A stretch of 64,000 nucleotides of DNA from Rhodobacteraceae bacterium M382 (GTDB taxonomy: Bacteria > Pseudomonadota > Alphaproteobacteria > Rhodobacterales > Rhodobacteraceae), in NCBI GenBank assembly GCA_025141015.1, contig CP081101.1, positions 124,001 to 188,000 on the forward strand, given 5' to 3'. How positions within the stretch are numbered: the first letter of the stretch is position 1; each line of letters begins with the position of its first letter. Under the pieces are notes generated by a model. The model was not told the origin of the DNA and searched no databases. It saw nothing but the letters and a program-made list of their open reading frames with translations. Of the stretch, positions 8,739 through 20,183 are shown piece by piece. A program made the translations under genes and the position numbers.

Positions 8739-9346
8739 TGGATCGCAGATGAAGAGCACAAGAATTAGGGTGTTGTCAGCAAAAGCATAGGCAGCCGTAC
8801 TGGCGGTTTTGTCTTGGCGCACTTCTGCTGCTCCCAGGTACGGTAAGCGCCCACTTTTTGATGAACCAAAACACGCGCATCATTCATGTTGAACATCTCA
8901 GCAACGGGCTTAGGGTTTATTTACGTCGGCCAATGCCCTATCTCGTCGCCAATCTGGTTGGCTAGGACGAGCCCGTGAATGGCCGCTTTTGCAGTTTGGT
9001 GGGAGTGCCGCGCGGATGCAGCGAAAGACCGGTTTCCGCCCGACCTGCGAACAGACGTTCAGGGCCAACACCAGCCGCACTGGCCCACACCCAGGATGCT
9101 GTTCCGGCCGTCAATGGTTGTTGCGCGCAGAAAGGCGACCTTTGCAAAGTCGTGCGAACGGCCCTGAGAGGACCTTGATCCGCGCTCGCTGATGCTTTGA
9201 TGCTGCCCTCAAAGCTGATGTTTGTTGTCGTTGCAAATTCGTATCGCAATCTAAGCAACCCTGAACGGGGCTAATAAACCCCTCCACTCCAGGCTTGTTA
9301 AATTCAAAAACTGGGCGATGAGAACCTTCTTGTTCCGCCTCTCAAC
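8739..9346. other. Gap with dispersed-repeat sequence
   Basis: No gene is supported. It holds 9021-9041, which matches 26561-26581 at 18 of 21 bases (GCGAA..CCGG.TTCCGCCC), and 9125-9165, which matches 3608-3648. These look like parts of a family of non-coding repeats. Confidence 0.4.
9125..9165 (+). repeat. Dispersed intergenic repeat, copy 2
   Basis: It matches 3608-3648 at 36 of 41 ungapped positions. It lies about 100 bases after another repeated segment (9021-9041) that recurs near 26.56 kb. Confidence 0.7.
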
Positions 9347-10042
9347 TCACACGGACACACCCTTTAGCACGTCCTCCTTGGCCAGCGTTCCCTTGGTCCC
9401 TGACATCATGACCTCGCCCCGACGCAAAACTACAAATTGGTCGGCTAGGTCGTAGGCGAATTCAAAATACTGCTCAACAAGGACAATCGCCATATCGCCC
9501 TTGGCTCGCAACAACCGTATCACGTCACCGATTTGCTGGATGATGTTGGGCTGGATGCCCTCTGTCGGCTCATCCAAAAGCAAAAGCCGTGGCTTGGTAA
9601 TCAGCGCTCGTGCTATGGCCAGTTGCTGTTGTTGCCCCCCAGACAAATCCCCGCCGCGCCGGTTTTGCATCTCTTTCAGCACCGGGAACAATTCGAAAAT
9701 CTCATCCGGTACGTGGTGCTCGGTAGGTGGCAGACAGACAAACCCGGTTTCCAGGTTTTCGCACACGGTCAGCAAGGGAAAAATTTCCCGTCCCTGCGGC
9801 ACATATGCGATTCCCTTATGGGCCAGTTTGTGCGCTGGTAGGATGCCCAGCACCTCGCCTGCCAGCTCAACACTGCCTCCAGACCGCGGGTGAGTGCCCG
9901 AAATGGCCTTGATCAGGCTGGTCTTGCCAACACCATTGGTTCCCATAACGCAGGTCACCTCGCCCATCGCGGCCTCCATCGAGATACCGTTGAGGATTTG
10001 AGAATGCCCGTAATGCAGGGTCAGATCTTGTAGTTTCAGCAT
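9347..10042 (-). CDS. urtE: Urea ABC transporter ATP-binding protein UrtE
   Basis: The 231-residue ATPase resembles LivF. Walker A is GTNGVGKTS (about 34-42), the ABC signature LSGGQQQQLAIA is near 132, and Walker B LLLLDEPTEG is near 153. It is the last gene of urtABCDE, three bases after urtD. With UrtD it powers high-affinity urea import through UrtB/UrtC. Assignment to urea rests on the complete operon and the divergent urease genes. Nitrogen limitation control is usual for this system, but no NtrC site was identified here. Confidence 0.95.
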   Translation of the reverse strand: MLKLQDLTLHYGHSQILNGISMEAAMGEVTCVMGTNGVGKTSLIKAISGTHPRSGGSVELAGEVLGILPAHKLAHKGIAYVPQGREIFPLLTVCENLETGFVCLPPTEHHVPDEIFELFPVLKEMQNRRGGDLSGGQQQQLAIARALITKPRLLLLDEPTEGIQPNIIQQIGDVIRLLRAKGDMAIVLVEQYFEFAYDLADQFVVLRRGEVMMSGTKGTLAKEDVLKGVSV

Positions 10043-10045
10043 GGT

Positions 10046-10786
10046 TCAGCGCCCCAGATAGACATCGATGACCTGTTGGTTCGAGGTAACGTGGTCAAGA
10101 CTGCCTTCGGCCAGGACTGACCCTTCGTGCAGCACGGTCACCCGGCAATTCAGTCGGCGGACGAATTCCATGTCGTGTTCTACCACCACCACGGCGCGTG
10201 TCTTGGCTGCTTCTAATAGTAAGTCCGTGGTATGTTCGCGTTCTTGCGGGGTCATCCCCGCCGCGGGTTCATCCACCAGCAGCAGACGCGGTTCCTGTGC
10301 CAGCAACATGCCGATTTCCAGCCATTGCTTTTGCCCGTGGCTCAACTCGCCGGATTTACGTTTCAGCTCATCAAGAAGGCCGATTTCCTGTGCCCGATCG
10401 GCAACTTTCTCAAGATCCTCCGCGCTTGGCTTGTAGGCCAGAACCGAAAACCAGCCACGCGGTTTTTTCAAAGCCATCAGCAGGTTTTCCTGCACGGTCT
10501 GGTCTTCGAACACCGTTGGTTTCTGGAATTTGCGTCCAATCCCGGCCTGGGCGATCTTCGCCTCGTTCATCTTCAAAAGAGAAATGGATTTTTCGCCCCA
10601 TATCACCCGGCCTTCGTCCGGTTTGGTCTTACCGGTGACAATATCCATAAACGTCGTCTTACCGGCACCATTGGGGCCGATAACGGCCCGCAGCTCAGCA
10701 TCACCGATCTGGAACGACAGGTTGTTGATGGCGCGAAAGCCATCGAAAGTAACTGACACGCCTGAAACTTCGAGAAGTGTTCTCAT
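10046..10786 (-). CDS. urtD: Urea ABC transporter ATP-binding protein UrtD
   Basis: The 246-residue LivG-like ATPase has Walker A GPNGAGKTT (about 36-44), signature LSHGQKQWLEIG and Walker B LLLVDEPAAG. The SHGQ signature in place of SGGQ is typical of UrtD. Its start overlaps the last codon and stop of urtC by four bases, so the two are translationally coupled. Confidence 0.95.
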   Translation of the reverse strand: MRTLLEVSGVSVTFDGFRAINNLSFQIGDAELRAVIGPNGAGKTTFMDIVTGKTKPDEGRVIWGEKSISLLKMNEAKIAQAGIGRKFQKPTVFEDQTVQENLLMALKKPRGWFSVLAYKPSAEDLEKVADRAQEIGLLDELKRKSGELSHGQKQWLEIGMLLAQEPRLLLVDEPAAGMTPQEREHTTDLLLEAAKTRAVVVVEHDMEFVRRLNCRVTVLHEGSVLAEGSLDHVTSNQQVIDVYLGR

Positions 10787-12012
10787 TGGCTTGCCTCATG
10801 TTCGCGCAGGGCACCGTCATCCGGGCCTAGGTCTGCGCCGTGACGGTTTGGGCTTTTGCGTTGGCTCCACAGATCGACCAGTCCGCCCATACCCTTCGGA
10901 GCAAACAGCGTGACTGCGACAAAGGACAGGCCTAGCAACACCAGCCACCAGTCAACCCATTTGATCGTGTAGAAACCCAGCGGAATATCGGGAGCTTGCC
11001 CGCCGGTGAACCACGTACTGAGAAGGCTGACGAAAGCCGCCCCGATCACCGCGCCATAAAGCCGTCCCCGCCCGCCGATAGCGACCCAGACTGCCAGATA
11101 AATCGACGCAATCGGCACAATTTCAGCAGGGTTGATGATACCGGCCTGCGGGTAATAAAGCGCGCCAGCAATGGCCGCGATGCAGGCGGTTAGGGTAAAG
11201 ACCAACAGTTTGTAGGTCTCGACCGAGTAGCCCAGAAACCGCACGCGGGCCTCGTTGTCGCGAATGCCGCGAATGACCGAGCCAAGCTTGCCCGACACGA
11301 CCCAAGCGGCCAGGAGGTAACCAAGTCCCAAGGCCAACGCCGAGACCCAGAGAAACCACACGGACACCACGCCCTGCGACGCGGTCACACCCGGCAGGTT
11401 CTGCAAGCCTGACAGCCCGTTATTGCCGCGCAGGCCGCTGTCGTTCTGGAACAGGTACAGCGCCAACGCCAGCGTCATCGCTTGCGTCAGGATTGACAGG
11501 TAAACGCCGGCGACCCGGCTGCGGAACGCGAGCCAGCCAAAGACGAGCGCCAGTATCCCGGGCACCAGAACCACCAAGGCCAATTGCAGGAACAGGCTGT
11601 CGGCGAATGCCCAGATCAGGGGGAACTCACTAGAGCCGACCACGCCGAAGATCTGATTACCGATAGCGTCGACTATCTCGGAGCTTGTGGGTGGGATTTC
11701 GGACTGACTTAGCGACTCGACCACGATCAAGCGTGTGCGTTCATACATCAGCCACATGCCGACCATGTAGCCCCCCAGACCGAAAAAGGCGAAATGGCCC
11801 AGCGACAGAATGCCGGTAAAGCCCCATATCAGATCCATCGCCACAGCGATCAGGCACAGACACAGCGTCTTGCCCAGCGTCTTGACGAAACTTGTTGAAA
11901 TCACGCCGACGCCGAAGCCTTCGGACAGCACCGTCACCATCAGCGTGAACAGGGCCAGACAGGCGAGAAAAATCAGGACAGACGGGTTTTTGGCAATAAA
12001 AGAACGTTGCAT
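10783..12012 (-). CDS. urtC: Urea ABC transporter permease UrtC
   Basis: This 409-residue LivM-type permease has about ten hydrophobic segments. It contains the cytoplasmic coupling segment IRDNEARVRFLGYSVETYKL (about 260-280) that contacts the ATPase subunits. It forms the channel with UrtB. It lies three bases after urtB and overlaps urtD by four bases. Confidence 0.95.
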   Translation of the reverse strand: MQRSFIAKNPSVLIFLACLALFTLMVTVLSEGFGVGVISTSFVKTLGKTLCLCLIAVAMDLIWGFTGILSLGHFAFFGLGGYMVGMWLMYERTRLIVVESLSQSEIPPTSSEIVDAIGNQIFGVVGSSEFPLIWAFADSLFLQLALVVLVPGILALVFGWLAFRSRVAGVYLSILTQAMTLALALYLFQNDSGLRGNNGLSGLQNLPGVTASQGVVSVWFLWVSALALGLGYLLAAWVVSGKLGSVIRGIRDNEARVRFLGYSVETYKLLVFTLTACIAAIAGALYYPQAGIINPAEIVPIASIYLAVWVAIGGRGRLYGAVIGAAFVSLLSTWFTGGQAPDIPLGFYTIKWVDWWLVLLGLSFVAVTLFAPKGMGGLVDLWSQRKSPNRHGADLGPDDGALREHEASQ

Positions 12013-12015
12013 TGA

Positions 12016-13971
12016 TCAATCTCCTGCCGCGCGGCCCCTGAGGGCGATGATGCCCCGTGGCCGGAACTGAATGAAAATGATAATAAAGACGATCATATAG
12101 GTCTGTGCCGCCAGCGTGTTCGACGGGTTCAGCCACTCAATCCCTTTTTGGAAGAAGCCGATCATGGCGGCCCCCGCAAGCGTGCCCCAGATATTGCCCA
12201 CACCACCGACAACCACGGTCATGAAACTTTGGACAATATAGTCGTTGCCCAGTTCGGAGGTGACCTTGGCAAAAAGTCCAATGGCAACACCGGCAATGCC
12301 CGCGATACCTGAGCCAAGGCCAAAGGTCAGCATATTGACCTTGCCGGGGTTGATCCCCATCGACGCGGCCATACGCGGGTTCTGGGTCACGGCGCGGGTT
12401 TCCAGCCCAAGTCTCGTGCGCTTCATGATGAACAGAAAGACGCCAAGGAAAACGAGTGCCAGAATAAAGATGGCGATGCGGATGTAGCTGATTGAAACGA
12501 CGTCATTCATGACGAAAGCCCCATCCAGCCAGCCCGGCGCGGTCAGAGGCCGCGCTTGTGTGCCAAAGATGTTCTTGGCCAGCTGTTGCAGGGCAATCGA
12601 AATGCCAAAGGTCGCCAGCAGGGTTTCCAGCGGACGGGCATAGAGCCAGCGGATCACCAGCCGCTCCATCGCCACACCAGCGGCAAAGGTCACCGCAAAG
12701 GCCAGCGGAATGGCGACAATGATCGACACCGTGTGATCAGGAATGATCTGCTGCACCACGTACCCTGTGTACGCCCCCATCATAATAAACTCGCCATGGG
12801 CCATGTTGATCACCCCCATAACACCAAACGTAATGGCAAGGCCGATGGCGGCGAGGAAGTAGATCGAGGCCAGCGAAAGCGCATCCAGTGTCAGGTCTAG
12901 TGTCTGGTTCAAACCAACCTTGAGGCCTATGGTATCCAAGGCCTTGTTGGCCGATGTCGTCACATCGACAGACGGCTCGAAATAGGTTTCAAAAAAGACA
13001 TGTGCGTTGAGGGCCGCGTCAATATCTGCCTGCGTGACAAGCGGGGGCACTTTGCGAGCCTGTGCCAGCACGACATAGGCACGAAGGCGGGCGTCTTTTG
13101 TAGCTAACTGCGCCACCGGAATGCCGCCCACCCGGCCACCATCGATATTGGCGGCCAGCGAGTTGCGTATGTCGTCCGGCGAAACCCGCGCGGGGGACAG
13201 ACCTTTGGCGACCAACAGGTCATAGGCTTCCGTTTCGGACAGGCTTTCTGTGCCGGGCGTCAAGATCTCGGAGACATTCACCCCCTTGGGCAGGTCACCC
13301 GGCACCACATCGCGTGTTGTCGCCACCAAAGGATTCAGCGTTGCGCGAACATCCACGCCCAGATCGCCGGACATTTCCTCAATGGCGGCCACACGAGCCT
13401 GGGTGTTGTCATCATAACCAATCGTCAGCAGCCGTTCGAGCCGTTGCTTTTGGGTTTTCAGAGCCGCATCTGGCTCGGTCTCGATCGAGGCGCGCAGAGG
13501 CGCCAGCAAGGCGGCCTCGGGGTCGCGTTGGATTGATGTCAGCGCGCCATGCCGCTTGGCTTTATCAGGGTCCGACAACTGGAACATCACCAGCGCGGTG
13601 GCAATCATGGCCCGGATACCGCTGTTGGGTTTCAGCTGTTTCAATTCTTTTTTGGGATAGTTTCCCACCACCTCACCGCTGTCGAAATCGGTCAGCTGAT
13701 AGTTTTTGCTGTCAATTTTTTCACCGATAAAGAACACGCCGTCAGATTTGCGCATCCACATGGCCTTGGCCGTCCATGTCTCAAGCACCAATTGCGCCTT
13801 TGGCGAGCCACTGGTGGCAATCGCATTGATGACCGGAGCAATGGTCTTGCGCGAGCTTTTTGCGATCACCTCGTGATACTCTTGCAGTAGCGGCTGGATG
13901 GCACGTTCCTCAGCCGTTGCTGTCAGGCATGACAACAGGACTGCGAGGCCCGCAAGGAATAGTCGTATCAT
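12016..13971 (-). CDS. urtB: Urea ABC transporter permease UrtB with long N-terminal domain
   Basis: The 651-residue product has a signal-like N-terminus (MIRLFLAGLAVLLSCLTATA). About 320 mostly polar residues follow, then a LivH-type permease with MGVINMAHGEFIMMGAYTGY near residue 390. The extended N-terminal region is known for UrtB but not for ordinary LivH. ATG 13971 starts at the signal sequence; the frame extends 19 codons further upstream without support. A stem-loop separates it from urtA. Confidence 0.93.
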   Translation of the reverse strand: MIRLFLAGLAVLLSCLTATAEERAIQPLLQEYHEVIAKSSRKTIAPVINAIATSGSPKAQLVLETWTAKAMWMRKSDGVFFIGEKIDSKNYQLTDFDSGEVVGNYPKKELKQLKPNSGIRAMIATALVMFQLSDPDKAKRHGALTSIQRDPEAALLAPLRASIETEPDAALKTQKQRLERLLTIGYDDNTQARVAAIEEMSGDLGVDVRATLNPLVATTRDVVPGDLPKGVNVSEILTPGTESLSETEAYDLLVAKGLSPARVSPDDIRNSLAANIDGGRVGGIPVAQLATKDARLRAYVVLAQARKVPPLVTQADIDAALNAHVFFETYFEPSVDVTTSANKALDTIGLKVGLNQTLDLTLDALSLASIYFLAAIGLAITFGVMGVINMAHGEFIMMGAYTGYVVQQIIPDHTVSIIVAIPLAFAVTFAAGVAMERLVIRWLYARPLETLLATFGISIALQQLAKNIFGTQARPLTAPGWLDGAFVMNDVVSISYIRIAIFILALVFLGVFLFIMKRTRLGLETRAVTQNPRMAASMGINPGKVNMLTFGLGSGIAGIAGVAIGLFAKVTSELGNDYIVQSFMTVVVGGVGNIWGTLAGAAMIGFFQKGIEWLNPSNTLAAQTYMIVFIIIFIQFRPRGIIALRGRAAGD

Positions 13972-13997
13972 ATTGGAGTGTTCCGCGAATTGGGTTG

Positions 13998-14024
13998 GAA
14001 GGGGGCCAGAAAGCCGCCCCCTTC
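13998..14024 (-). terminator. Stem-loop between urtA and urtB
   Basis: GAAGGGGGC pairs with GCCCCCTTC around a nine-base loop, a perfect nine-base stem. No T-run follows on the transcribed strand, so it is likelier an RNA-stabilising or partially terminating hairpin than a full terminator. It would favour a surplus of binding protein over membrane subunits. Confidence 0.5.
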
Positions 14025-14037
14025 TCAAATTCAGGCC

Positions 14038-15318
14038 TTAGTAGTTCGAAAGCGTCTGAACACAGGTTTTAGTCGCGGTGTTGTACATACCGCAGCCGAG
14101 ATCTTTCCAGTCCGACATCAAAACCGCTGATTCAGGCAGGAAATCGGTCCAGGCATCACCAGGCACTTCGCTTGTCTGGCTGATGATATCAAACTGACCG
14201 TCGTCCTGAATTTCACCAATCAGAACCGGCTTGGCCAAGTGGTGGTTCGGCAGCATGACCGCGGTTCCTCCGGTCAGGTTCGGGTACTCTTGTCCGTACA
14301 TGGCAGACCGCACCGAATCCACTTCGGTAGACCCCGCTTCTGTGGCCGCGTTCACCCACATGTTGAAGCCGATAAAATGTGCTTCCATCGGGTCGTTGGT
14401 CACACGCTCTTCACCCATCGTGGCTTTCCAAGTTTTGACAAACTCGGCGTTCACTTCTGCGTCTGCCGACTGGAAGTAGTTCCACGCCGCCAGGTGACCG
14501 ACGAGGTTAGAGGTATCCAGACCGGCGAGTTCTTCTTCACCTACCGAGAAAGCCACAACCGGGATGTCGTCGGCTGAAACGCCTGCCGCAGCCAGTTCCT
14601 TGTAAAAGCCGATATTGGCATCGCCGTTGATGGTCGAGATCACGCCGACTTTCTTGCCATCCGCGCCGAGCGCCACGACATCAGCCACGATCTTTGACCA
14701 ATCCGAGTGACCGAAAGGCGTGTAGTTTATGAAGATGTCACCATCCGCAATCCCTTTGTCTTTCAGGTAGCTTTCCAAAATGTTGTTGGTGGTCCTGGGG
14801 TAAACATAGTCTGTGCCGAGCAGAGCGAATTTCTCGACCCCCAGTTCCTCCAGGAAATAGTCAGTTGCAGGGATGGCCTGTTGGTTCGGCGCGGCACCAG
14901 TGTAGAATACGTTCTTGGACGATTCTTCACCTTCGTACTGCACCGGGTAGAACAGTAGTCCGTTCAGCTCTTCGATCACCGGCAGAACCGATTTGCGTGA
15001 AACAGACGTCCAGTTTCCGAAGATTACGTCGACATCATGGACGGTCAGCAGTTCGCGGGCCTTTTCGGCAAACAGCGGCCAGTCTGATGCCGGGTCTACC
15101 ACCACGGCTTCCAGCTGTTTGCCCAGAAGTCCACCCTTTGCGTTCTGCTGGTCGATCAGCATCAGCATGGTGTCTTTCAGTGTCGTCTCAGAGATCGCCA
15201 TCGTGCCCGACAACGAGTGCAGGACGCCAACTTTGATAGCGTCTTCGGCAGACATGGCAGCACCAGCCAATGTGGCAAAGACGATTGATCCGGCGAGAGT
15301 GGATTTGAGAAAGTTCAT
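14038..15318 (-). CDS. urtA: Urea ABC transporter substrate-binding protein UrtA
   Basis: The 426-residue product has a Sec signal peptide (about 1-22, ending GAAMSAED) and a type I periplasmic-binding fold. Typical UrtA segments are visible: KVGVLHSLSGTMAISE, FGNWTSVSRKSVLPV and GLLFYPVQYEGEE. It captures urea in the periplasm and delivers it to UrtBC. ATG 15318 follows CTGGAGGATA and begins the signal peptide; the frame stays open upstream, but that part is not UrtA-like. It heads the urtABCDE operon, divergent from urease. Confidence 0.95.
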   Translation of the reverse strand: MNFLKSTLAGSIVFATLAGAAMSAEDAIKVGVLHSLSGTMAISETTLKDTMLMLIDQQNAKGGLLGKQLEAVVVDPASDWPLFAEKARELLTVHDVDVIFGNWTSVSRKSVLPVIEELNGLLFYPVQYEGEESSKNVFYTGAAPNQQAIPATDYFLEELGVEKFALLGTDYVYPRTTNNILESYLKDKGIADGDIFINYTPFGHSDWSKIVADVVALGADGKKVGVISTINGDANIGFYKELAAAGVSADDIPVVAFSVGEEELAGLDTSNLVGHLAAWNYFQSADAEVNAEFVKTWKATMGEERVTNDPMEAHFIGFNMWVNAATEAGSTEVDSVRSAMYGQEYPNLTGGTAVMLPNHHLAKPVLIGEIQDDGQFDIISQTSEVPGDAWTDFLPESAVLMSDWKDLGCGMYNTATKTCVQTLSNY

Positions 15319-15767
15319 ATTATCCTCCAGGCAGGGCGCTGGAGAGAGACCTTGCACATAAATGCCGATTTCTCTTACCTGTCCCCGCAACGTCATGTTG
15401 CAATTCGTGTGGCGGCCGCTTCGAGGTCCAATTCGTATGGCCGTCACACACCTCCGGTTTTTTGACAACGTGTCTCCGGCAGGTGTCCAATCGATTCTGC
15501 ATTGCAGCGTAATTAGCAAACCTGAGACACGACATTTCCCAAACGCTCGCGGCGAATGCATATTTTTTAACCAGCAATTGCCGCAGGCGCACAAACAATA
15601 GACAGCGCCCCCCAGTCGAGACCTTCGAACTGCCAATTCGGATGGTGATTTGCACAGATGACGTCACAACCAAGGACAGTTCTATATGACCCGAGGATAC
15701 CCCAATCACACGTCAGGCAGACATATCGCCCCCGAATGACGCACAGCCCCCCCGGGCCGAGGGCAAC
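15319..15767. promoter_or_regulatory. Divergent control region between urtA and ureD
   Basis: This 449-bp region must hold promoters for both the urea uptake and urease operons. No clean sigma-70 or sigma-54 promoter or NtrC palindrome could be assigned by eye. A TTGACA at 15462-15467 on the plus strand has no convincing -10 at the right distance. Confidence 0.4.
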
Positions 15768-16541
15768 TTGCGCGTGAGCACGAAAAGGGTCGGAGGCCGT
15801 ACCGTTCTGGATGGTCTGCGCCAGTCTGGCTCCTTCAAATGTCTGTTTCCAAAGGCCCGTGGTGGCACCATGGACGCCGTCCTTTTGAACACCGCCGGTG
15901 GGATCACTGGAGGTGATCAGTTTTCTTTTTCCGGTCATGTGGCGGCAAACACCGCTTTGACGCTGACAACCCAGGCCTGCGAACGCGCCTATAGGGCGCA
16001 ACCCAATCAAACCGGCCAGATTCGCAACCGCATTCGGGTCGAACCCGGTGCCCGGCTCAACTGGCTGCCTCAGGAAACGATCCTGTTCAACGGCAGTGCG
16101 CTGGATCGCCGTCTTAACATCAACCTGGCACTGGACGCCTCACTGCTGATGGTCGAGCCTATGGTTTTTGGTCGCCCGGCAATGGGCGAAACGCTGACTG
16201 ATATCCGTTTTCGGGACCGTATCGAGATACGACGCGAAGGCGCACCCCTCTTTCTCGACTCGGTGGTCTTGTCCGGAGACCTGCATGCCCATCTGTCGAA
16301 ACCCTTCATCGCCAACGGTGCCGGGGCAACAGCTTTGACAGTGCTGGTCGCGGAGGATGCCGAACGCCATTTGGGGCCCCTTAGGGAGGTTCTTCCTGAA
16401 ACCGGTGGTGTCAGCATGATCCAGTCCGATGTGCTGGTGTTGCGCTTGCTGGCTGTCGACGATTTTACCCTCAGACAAACCCTGCTGCCAGTTCTGCAAA
16501 GACTGAATGGCAGTGACCTTCCCCGATGCTGGATGATCTGA
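15768..16541 (+). CDS. ureD: Urease accessory protein UreD
   Basis: UreD works with UreF and UreG to load nickel into apo-urease. The 257-residue product has conserved segments [20 protein letters not shown] (about 9-28), [11 protein letters not shown] and [11 protein letters not shown] 15768 is the only standard start near the conserved N-terminus: the frame is open upstream to a stop at 15687-15689 but has no ATG or GTG. Homologues often begin about ten residues earlier, so an unusual start is possible. It is the first gene of ureDA-orf-BCEFG. Confidence 0.93.
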   Translation: MRVSTKRVGGRTVLDGLRQSGSFKCLFPKARGGTMDAVLLNTAGGITGGDQFSFSGHVAANTALTLTTQACERAYRAQPNQTGQIRNRIRVEPGARLNWLPQETILFNGSALDRRLNINLALDASLLMVEPMVFGRPAMGETLTDIRFRDRIEIRREGAPLFLDSVVLSGDLHAHLSKPFIANGAGATALTVLVAEDAERHLGPLREVLPETGGVSMIQSDVLVLRLLAVDDFTLRQTLLPVLQRLNGSDLPRCWMI

Positions 16542-16542
16542 C

Positions 16543-16845
16543 ATGAACCTGACCCCGAGAGAAAAAGACAAACTCCTGATCGCCCTGGCCGCCGAGGTGG
16601 CCCGCAAGCGTCTGGCGCGCGGTGTGAAACTCAATCACCCCGAGGCCATTGCCCTGATCACCGACAGCGTCGTCGAAGGTGCACGCGATGGACGCTCTGT
16701 CGCCGATATGATGGAGGCGGGCGCCCAGGTTGTCTCGGTCGAACACTGCATGGAGGGCATCGCCGAGATGATCCCCGAAGTGCAGGTCGAAGCCACCTTT
16801 CCTGACGGCACCAAACTTGTCACCGTTCACAACCCAATTCGCTAG
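16543..16845 (+). CDS. ureA: Urease gamma subunit UreA
   Basis: At 100 residues it has exactly the family length. Typical segments are [33 protein letters not shown] and [12 protein letters not shown]. It is the small structural subunit of the (alpha-beta-gamma)3 urease. It begins one base after the ureD stop. Confidence 0.97.
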   Translation: MNLTPREKDKLLIALAAEVARKRLARGVKLNHPEAIALITDSVVEGARDGRSVADMMEAGAQVVSVEHCMEGIAEMIPEVQVEATFPDGTKLVTVHNPIR

Positions 16846-16859
16846 AGGAACTTGATCCA

Positions 16860-17027
16860 ATGAAACACGTTTTACCGATTCTGAGCGCGCTGGCCGCATC
16901 CCCTGCCTTGGCCCATTCCGGCGCGCATATCCATCCGCATGGGGCAGTTACATGGATTGCCGTGATCCTCGCAGCAATGACCGTGGGCGGGACCATGACA
17001 TTGGTTCACATACGGCGGCGCAAATGA
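16860..17027 (+). CDS. Small His-rich membrane protein between ureA and ureB
   Basis: A 55-residue ORF starts at ATG 16860 with GAGGAA ten bases upstream. It has a signal-like N-terminus (about 1-18, ending ALAHS), a short histidine cluster [11 protein letters not shown] (about 18-28), one transmembrane helix (about 31-50) and a basic tail HIRRRK. Its stop overlaps the ureB start by four bases (ATGA), so translation is probably coupled. The family is not recognised by name. A role in nickel handling at the membrane is only suggested by the histidines and the place inside the urease operon. Confidence 0.75.
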   Translation: MKHVLPILSALAASPALAHSGAHIHPHGAVTWIAVILAAMTVGGTMTLVHIRRRK

Positions 17028-17330
17028 TCCCGGGCGAGACATTTCCTGCCGAGGGGTCGCTGACGCTAAACGCCGGTCGCAGCGCTCTGATGGTGTTGGT
17101 GGCCAATACCGGCGACCGCCCAGTGCAGGTGGGCAGCCACTACCACTTTGCCGAAGCAAACCCGGCGTTGGAATTTGATCGCTATGCAGCCTTGGGCAGG
17201 CGGCTGGACATTCCGGCGGGCACTGCCGTCCGCTTCGAGCCGGGACAGCGTCGAGAGGTGATGCTGATACCCTACCTGGGACGACGACATATCTATGGCT
17301 TTAATCAACATATCATGGGAGCGCTGACAG

Positions 17331-17356
<26 letters not shown>
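17024..17356 (+). CDS. ureB: Urease beta subunit UreB
   Basis: The 110-residue product begins [11 protein letters not shown] and contains [19 protein letters not shown] and GRRHIYGFN, all characteristic of UreB. ATG 17024 overlaps the stop of the small upstream ORF; the frame is open to 16952 but that extension is not family-like. The 3' end overlaps ureC by 26 bases. Confidence 0.96.
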
Positions 17357-19091
<1,735 letters not shown>

Positions 19092-19102
19092 AGGTGCAGC
19101 CC

Positions 19103-19555
19103 ATGAACATTCTCCCGCCTAGTCGCCAAATTCGTAAACCCGGACACTGGTCCGGTGCTTATGACGTTGTGACGCTCAGCTACGACGACCGTTTTCTGCG
19201 TCGCAAGATGCTGACCACGATGCGTGCCGAGCAATTCCTCGTCGACTTGGGCCACACCACGTCGCTCGACCATGGTGATGCGTTCGCGTTGGAAGATGGC
19301 CGGCTGATCGAGGTTGTTGCCGCCAAAGAAGACTTGTTAGAGGTGACCGGAGACAACCTGCCACGTCTCGCCTGGCATATCGGTAACCGCCATACCCCCT
19401 GTCAGATCGAGAAAGATCGGTTGCTGATTCAACGCGACCACGTGATCCGCGACATGCTGGACAAGGTTGGCGCCAACGTGCGCGAAGTGGTCGAGCCCTT
19501 CTCGCCAGAAGGCGGGGCTTATGGTCATGGACGGACGCATGGCCACAGCCACTGA
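19103..19555 (+). CDS. ureE: Urease accessory nickel chaperone UreE
   Basis: The 150-residue product ends in the histidine-rich tail [11 protein letters not shown], which in UreE proteins binds nickel for delivery to UreG. Conserved core segments include HGDAFALEDGRLIEVVAA and WHIGNRH. ATG 19103 with AAGG eight bases before is preferred over GTG 19094. The 3' end overlaps ureF by 35 bases in another frame. Confidence 0.95.
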   Translation: MNILPPSRQIRKPGHWSGAYDVVTLSYDDRFLRRKMLTTMRAEQFLVDLGHTTSLDHGDAFALEDGRLIEVVAAKEDLLEVTGDNLPRLAWHIGNRHTPCQIEKDRLLIQRDHVIRDMLDKVGANVREVVEPFSPEGGAYGHGRTHGHSH

Positions 19556-20183
19556 AATCCTCACGCTGACGCAATGGTTCTCGCCAGCTTTCCCGGTCGG
19601 TGCATTCGCCTATTCGCACGGGTTGGAATGGGCGATTGATGCCGGGGACGTGACCAACACAGAACAATCCAAGGCGTGGATTTCTGATGTGCTGCGACAT
19701 GGCGCTGGATGGAACGACAGCCTGTTCCTTGGCGCGGCCTATCGAGCTGGCAGCACCGACGTGGACGAGATAGACGCCATGAGCCGCGCCTTTTCAGCGT
19801 CGGCTGAACGGTTGAAGGAAACCCGCCTTCAGGGCGAGGCATTCTGTGATATCATCGCAAAGGTCTGGGCCGCGGATCTGAAGGGGCTGACCTATCCGGT
19901 CGCTGTTGGCCGCGCTGCCCGTCTGCAGGGCCTGCCGCTCGAACTCGCCACTCAATTCTACCTGCAAGCCTTCATGGCCAACCTTGCGGCGGTGACGATG
20001 CGTCTTGTTCCGCTGGGCCAAACCGAAGGGCAACGGATGATCCGCGAAATGACACCGCTTTGTAGCCAGGTCGCTGCGCAAGCCAGCTGTGCTGCGCTTG
20101 ATGATCTCGGCAGTTCCGCCTTTTTGTCGGACATCGCCTCCATGAAACATGAAACTCAGTATTCAAGGATTTTCCGCACATGA
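19521..20183 (+). CDS. ureF: Urease accessory protein UreF
   Basis: UreF bridges UreD and UreG in the urease activation complex. The 220-residue product shows [20 protein letters not shown] near the N-terminus and the all-helical composition of the family. ATG 19521 has GAAGG eight bases upstream and lies within the end of ureE; ATG 19527 and 19539 are alternatives. The stop overlaps ureG by four bases. Confidence 0.94.
   Translation: MVMDGRMATATEILTLTQWFSPAFPVGAFAYSHGLEWAIDAGDVTNTEQSKAWISDVLRHGAGWNDSLFLGAAYRAGSTDVDEIDAMSRAFSASAERLKETRLQGEAFCDIIAKVWAADLKGLTYPVAVGRAARLQGLPLELATQFYLQAFMANLAAVTMRLVPLGQTEGQRMIREMTPLCSQVAAQASCAALDDLGSSAFLSDIASMKHETQYSRIFRT

Noticed and set aside
8861-8965. 34-residue ORF with VEHLSNGLRVYL, reminiscent of an M16 peptidase start
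   Set aside because: Too short, no zinc motif HxxEH, and no continuation in any frame.
15462-15467. TTGACA as -35 box for ureD
   Set aside because: No acceptable -10 hexamer 16-18 bases downstream.
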